Origin: Fontibacter flavus
Lineage (GTDB): Bacteria; Bacteroidota; Bacteroidia; Cytophagales; Cyclobacteriaceae
Assembly (NCBI RefSeq): GCF_042432905.1
Contig: NZ_JBHLWI010000010.1
Span: forward strand, 1-33,423
Direction: 5' to 3'
DNA length: 33,423 nt
A program made the translations under genes and the position numbers. Positions 32,128-33,423 of this stretch are shown here, one piece after another. Position 1 is the first letter of the stretch. Each line of letters opens with the position of its first letter. Below the pieces are notes generated by a model. That model was not told where the DNA came from and did not search any database. It saw nothing but the letters and a program-made list of their open reading frames with translations.

Positions 32128-33300
32128 GTGAAAATTAATCAGGTAATCTCGCAAATGGATTTAGAAGAGAAAATCATAAAAAGCAAAAGTGGGGCAAATC
32201 CAGATAGCACAGGCCTGACTATCCAATTGACTACAGATGAGGATGACCATAGACCTGTCTATCTTTCTGGCAATTTCAACGATTGGGCTACTCAGGACAG
32301 GAGATTTTTGCTCCAAAAGGTTGAGTTTGGCAAATATATTTTCCAATTCCCTCAAGACTTTAACTACCCTGATGAGTTGGCCTATAAATTCACTAAAGGG
32401 GATTGGTCAGAGGTAGAGATAGACCGATATGGAAACCGAACGCCCAATAGACATTGTCAAAAGAAATCAGGTGTCCAACTGGAACATGTTCCTAGATGGA
32501 GAAAAAACTGGCTCCCTTACCGTCCAAGTCAGCTCCCACAGGTTCACTTGATTTCAGAGGAATTTGAAATCCCTCAGTTGAACAAAAAGAGAAAAGTATG
32601 GGCGCTCCTTCCCCATGACTATGATACATCGACAGAACACTACCCTGTACTGTACCTTCAGGATGCCCAGAATTTGTTCAATGAAAATGCTGCATTTGGC
32701 AATTGGCAAATTGACAAGAAACTAGCTGTCATGTCAGATTATGGCATTGGAAAGATTATTATCATAGCTATTGAACATGCAGATAAAGAGCGGTTGATCG
32801 AATACAATGTCGGTAAAACACTCTTGGGTGAAGGTCAGGGCAAGCAGTACATCCGTTTCGTGACAGATACGCTTAAACCATTCATAGACAAGAACTTCAG
32901 GACAAAATCAGATAGGGAACACACCGGAATAGGTGGTAGTTCTATGGGGGGGCTTGTAAGCATATTCAGCGGACTGATGTATCCGGAAGTTTATGGTAAG
33001 TTGATGATATTTTCTCCATCCTTATGGGTCATTCCAAAGATTAAACTATCCTTTCCTCACTTCTACGAACCCATGGATACTAAAATCTATTTGTATGCAG
33101 GTGGTGATGAAAGTGAAACCATGATCAAACATGTCAAAAAATTCAAAAAACGCCTTTTGAAAAAGGAAAACGTCAGAGATAAAATCCAGGTAAACCTCAG
33201 CATTAATCATGAGGGCAAGCACTCTGAAACATATTGGAGTGATGAGTTCCCGAAAGCAATAGAATGGTTGTTTTTCAGTGAAAGAAAAGGTAGTGAATAA
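32128..33300 (+). CDS. Esterase (alpha/beta-hydrolase, esterase D/Fes type) with N-terminal E-set-like domain
   Basis: Predicted hydrolase of up to 390 aa without a signal peptide. Residues about 28-110 (TIQLTTDEDDHRPVYLSGNFNDWATQDRRFLLQK to AYKFTKGDWSEVEID) look like an immunoglobulin-type or starch-binding (CBM48-like) module, as in enterochelin-esterase-like proteins. The catalytic domain has the nucleophile elbow GSSMGG with S272 and a C-terminal histidine in NHEGKHSETYW; the acid is probably in AGGDESE. The start is uncertain: a GTG at 32128 gives this length, while an ATG at 32155 gives nine residues less and is equally plausible. Substrate is unknown (ester of a sugar, siderophore or lipid). 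The insertion-element end begins only four nt after its stop. Confidence 0.82.
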   Translation: MKINQVISQMDLEEKIIKSKSGANPDSTGLTIQLTTDEDDHRPVYLSGNFNDWATQDRRFLLQKVEFGKYIFQFPQDFNYPDELAYKFTKGDWSEVEIDRYGNRTPNRHCQKKSGVQLEHVPRWRKNWLPYRPSQLPQVHLISEEFEIPQLNKKRKVWALLPHDYDTSTEHYPVLYLQDAQNLFNENAAFGNWQIDKKLAVMSDYGIGKIIIIAIEHADKERLIEYNVGKTLLGEGQGKQYIRFVTDTLKPFIDKNFRTKSDREHTGIGGSSMGGLVSIFSGLMYPEVYGKLMIFSPSLWVIPKIKLSFPHFYEPMDTKIYLYAGGDESETMIKHVKKFKKRLLKKENVRDKIQVNLSINHEGKHSETYWSDEFPKAIEWLFFSERKGSE

Positions 33301-33304
33301 AAAA

Positions 33305-33342
33305 GGGGGTGTCCGAAAAGTCGAGACACCCTTTTTTTATTG
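33305..33342 (+). terminator. Hairpin plus T-tract inside the right terminal repeat
   Basis: GGGTGTC pairs with GACACCC through a bulged CGA/TCG core, followed by seven T. It directly follows the esterase gene, so it would serve as that gene's terminator although it belongs to the repeat. Confidence 0.6.
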
Positions 33343-33423
33343 TTGATCTTCTCTAAAATTATTATTTTAGAGTTGAACAAAATACAACAATGTCTAAGGT
33401 AGTTTTTAAAAATCAGACTGGCA
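33305..33423 (+). repeat. 119-bp terminal inverted repeat, right copy (probable IS end)
   Basis: Exact reverse complement of 5-123. It runs to the last base of the window, so the true repeat probably continues outside. Read inwards it begins GGGGGTGTCCGAAAAGTC immediately after the four A that follow the esterase stop codon. Confidence 0.8.

Noticed and set aside
271..33300. 33-kb composite transposon
   Set aside because: The inverted repeats could suggest one, but the enclosed genes are core metabolism and the ends more simply reflect an assembly break at a repeated element.
1..33423. CRISPR array, tRNA, rRNA, phage or defence island
   Set aside because: No regularly spaced repeats, cloverleaf-like sequences, rRNA segments, phage structural genes or restriction systems were recognised.

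Overview
The window looks like a 33.4 kb chromosomal segment from the phylum Bacteroidota, most likely the Cytophagales/Cyclobacteriaceae branch. This is judged from the protein style, the moderate-to-low GC, and several exact matches to the Bacteroidota promoter consensus (TTG, about 19-21 nt, TAnnTTTG). No phage, CRISPR array, rRNA or tRNA was recognised. Most of the content is carbohydrate catabolism followed by core metabolism.

Layout. (1) Positions 1-123 and 33305-33423 hold two perfect 119-bp copies of one sequence in inverted orientation. Each begins with a hairpin followed by a T-tract. They look like the same end of an insertion sequence on both sides, and the segment probably stops there because an assembly could not cross the repeat. 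(2) 271-4096 is a fructan cassette: GH32 fructanase lipoprotein, MFS sugar porter, fructokinase. (3) 4300-4924 is a PIN-domain toxin-antitoxin pair next to a strong palindrome. (4) 5049-11599 is a divergent glucuronoxylan/xylose cassette: xylulokinase and Na+/sugar symporter on the minus strand, secreted GH67 alpha-glucuronidase and GH10 xylanase on the plus strand. (5) 11694-13798 is a BlaI-type repressor with an M56 BlaR1-like membrane peptidase whose C-terminal domain I do not recognise, preceded by two tandem operator-like palindromes. (6) 13952-19228 holds formate-THF ligase, an NlpE-META lipoprotein, a secreted M14 peptidase with calcium-loop-like motifs, and a small secreted protein of unknown role. 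(7) 19607-26387 is an Lrp/AsnC regulator, then a sufBCDSE operon continuing into a SufT-like MIP18-family protein and a bacilliredoxin. (8) 26687-30489 contains citrate synthase, an acyl-CoA-binding protein and a DEAD-box RNA helicase whose leader can fold so that the ribosome-binding region is paired. (9) 30792-33300 contains rsmE, a haem-binding (CxxCH) lipoprotein overlapping it by 4 nt, and an esterase with an N-terminal beta-sandwich-like domain.

How the genes work together. Both sugar cassettes pair extracytoplasmic hydrolases with an inner-membrane symporter and a committed sugar kinase (fructan to fructose to fructose 6-phosphate; xylan to xylose and eventually xylulose 5-phosphate). 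Xylose isomerase and SusC/SusD-type outer-membrane genes are not in the window. The suf operon builds Fe-S clusters, and its last two genes fit cluster delivery and thiol repair.

I did not find a clear-cut new system. The best leads are regulatory: the rsmE promoter framed by a 12-bp palindrome, the folding helicase leader, and the BlaI/M56 pair with an unfamiliar sensor domain. Positions were counted by hand from the sequence, and family names come from motif recognition without a database search.
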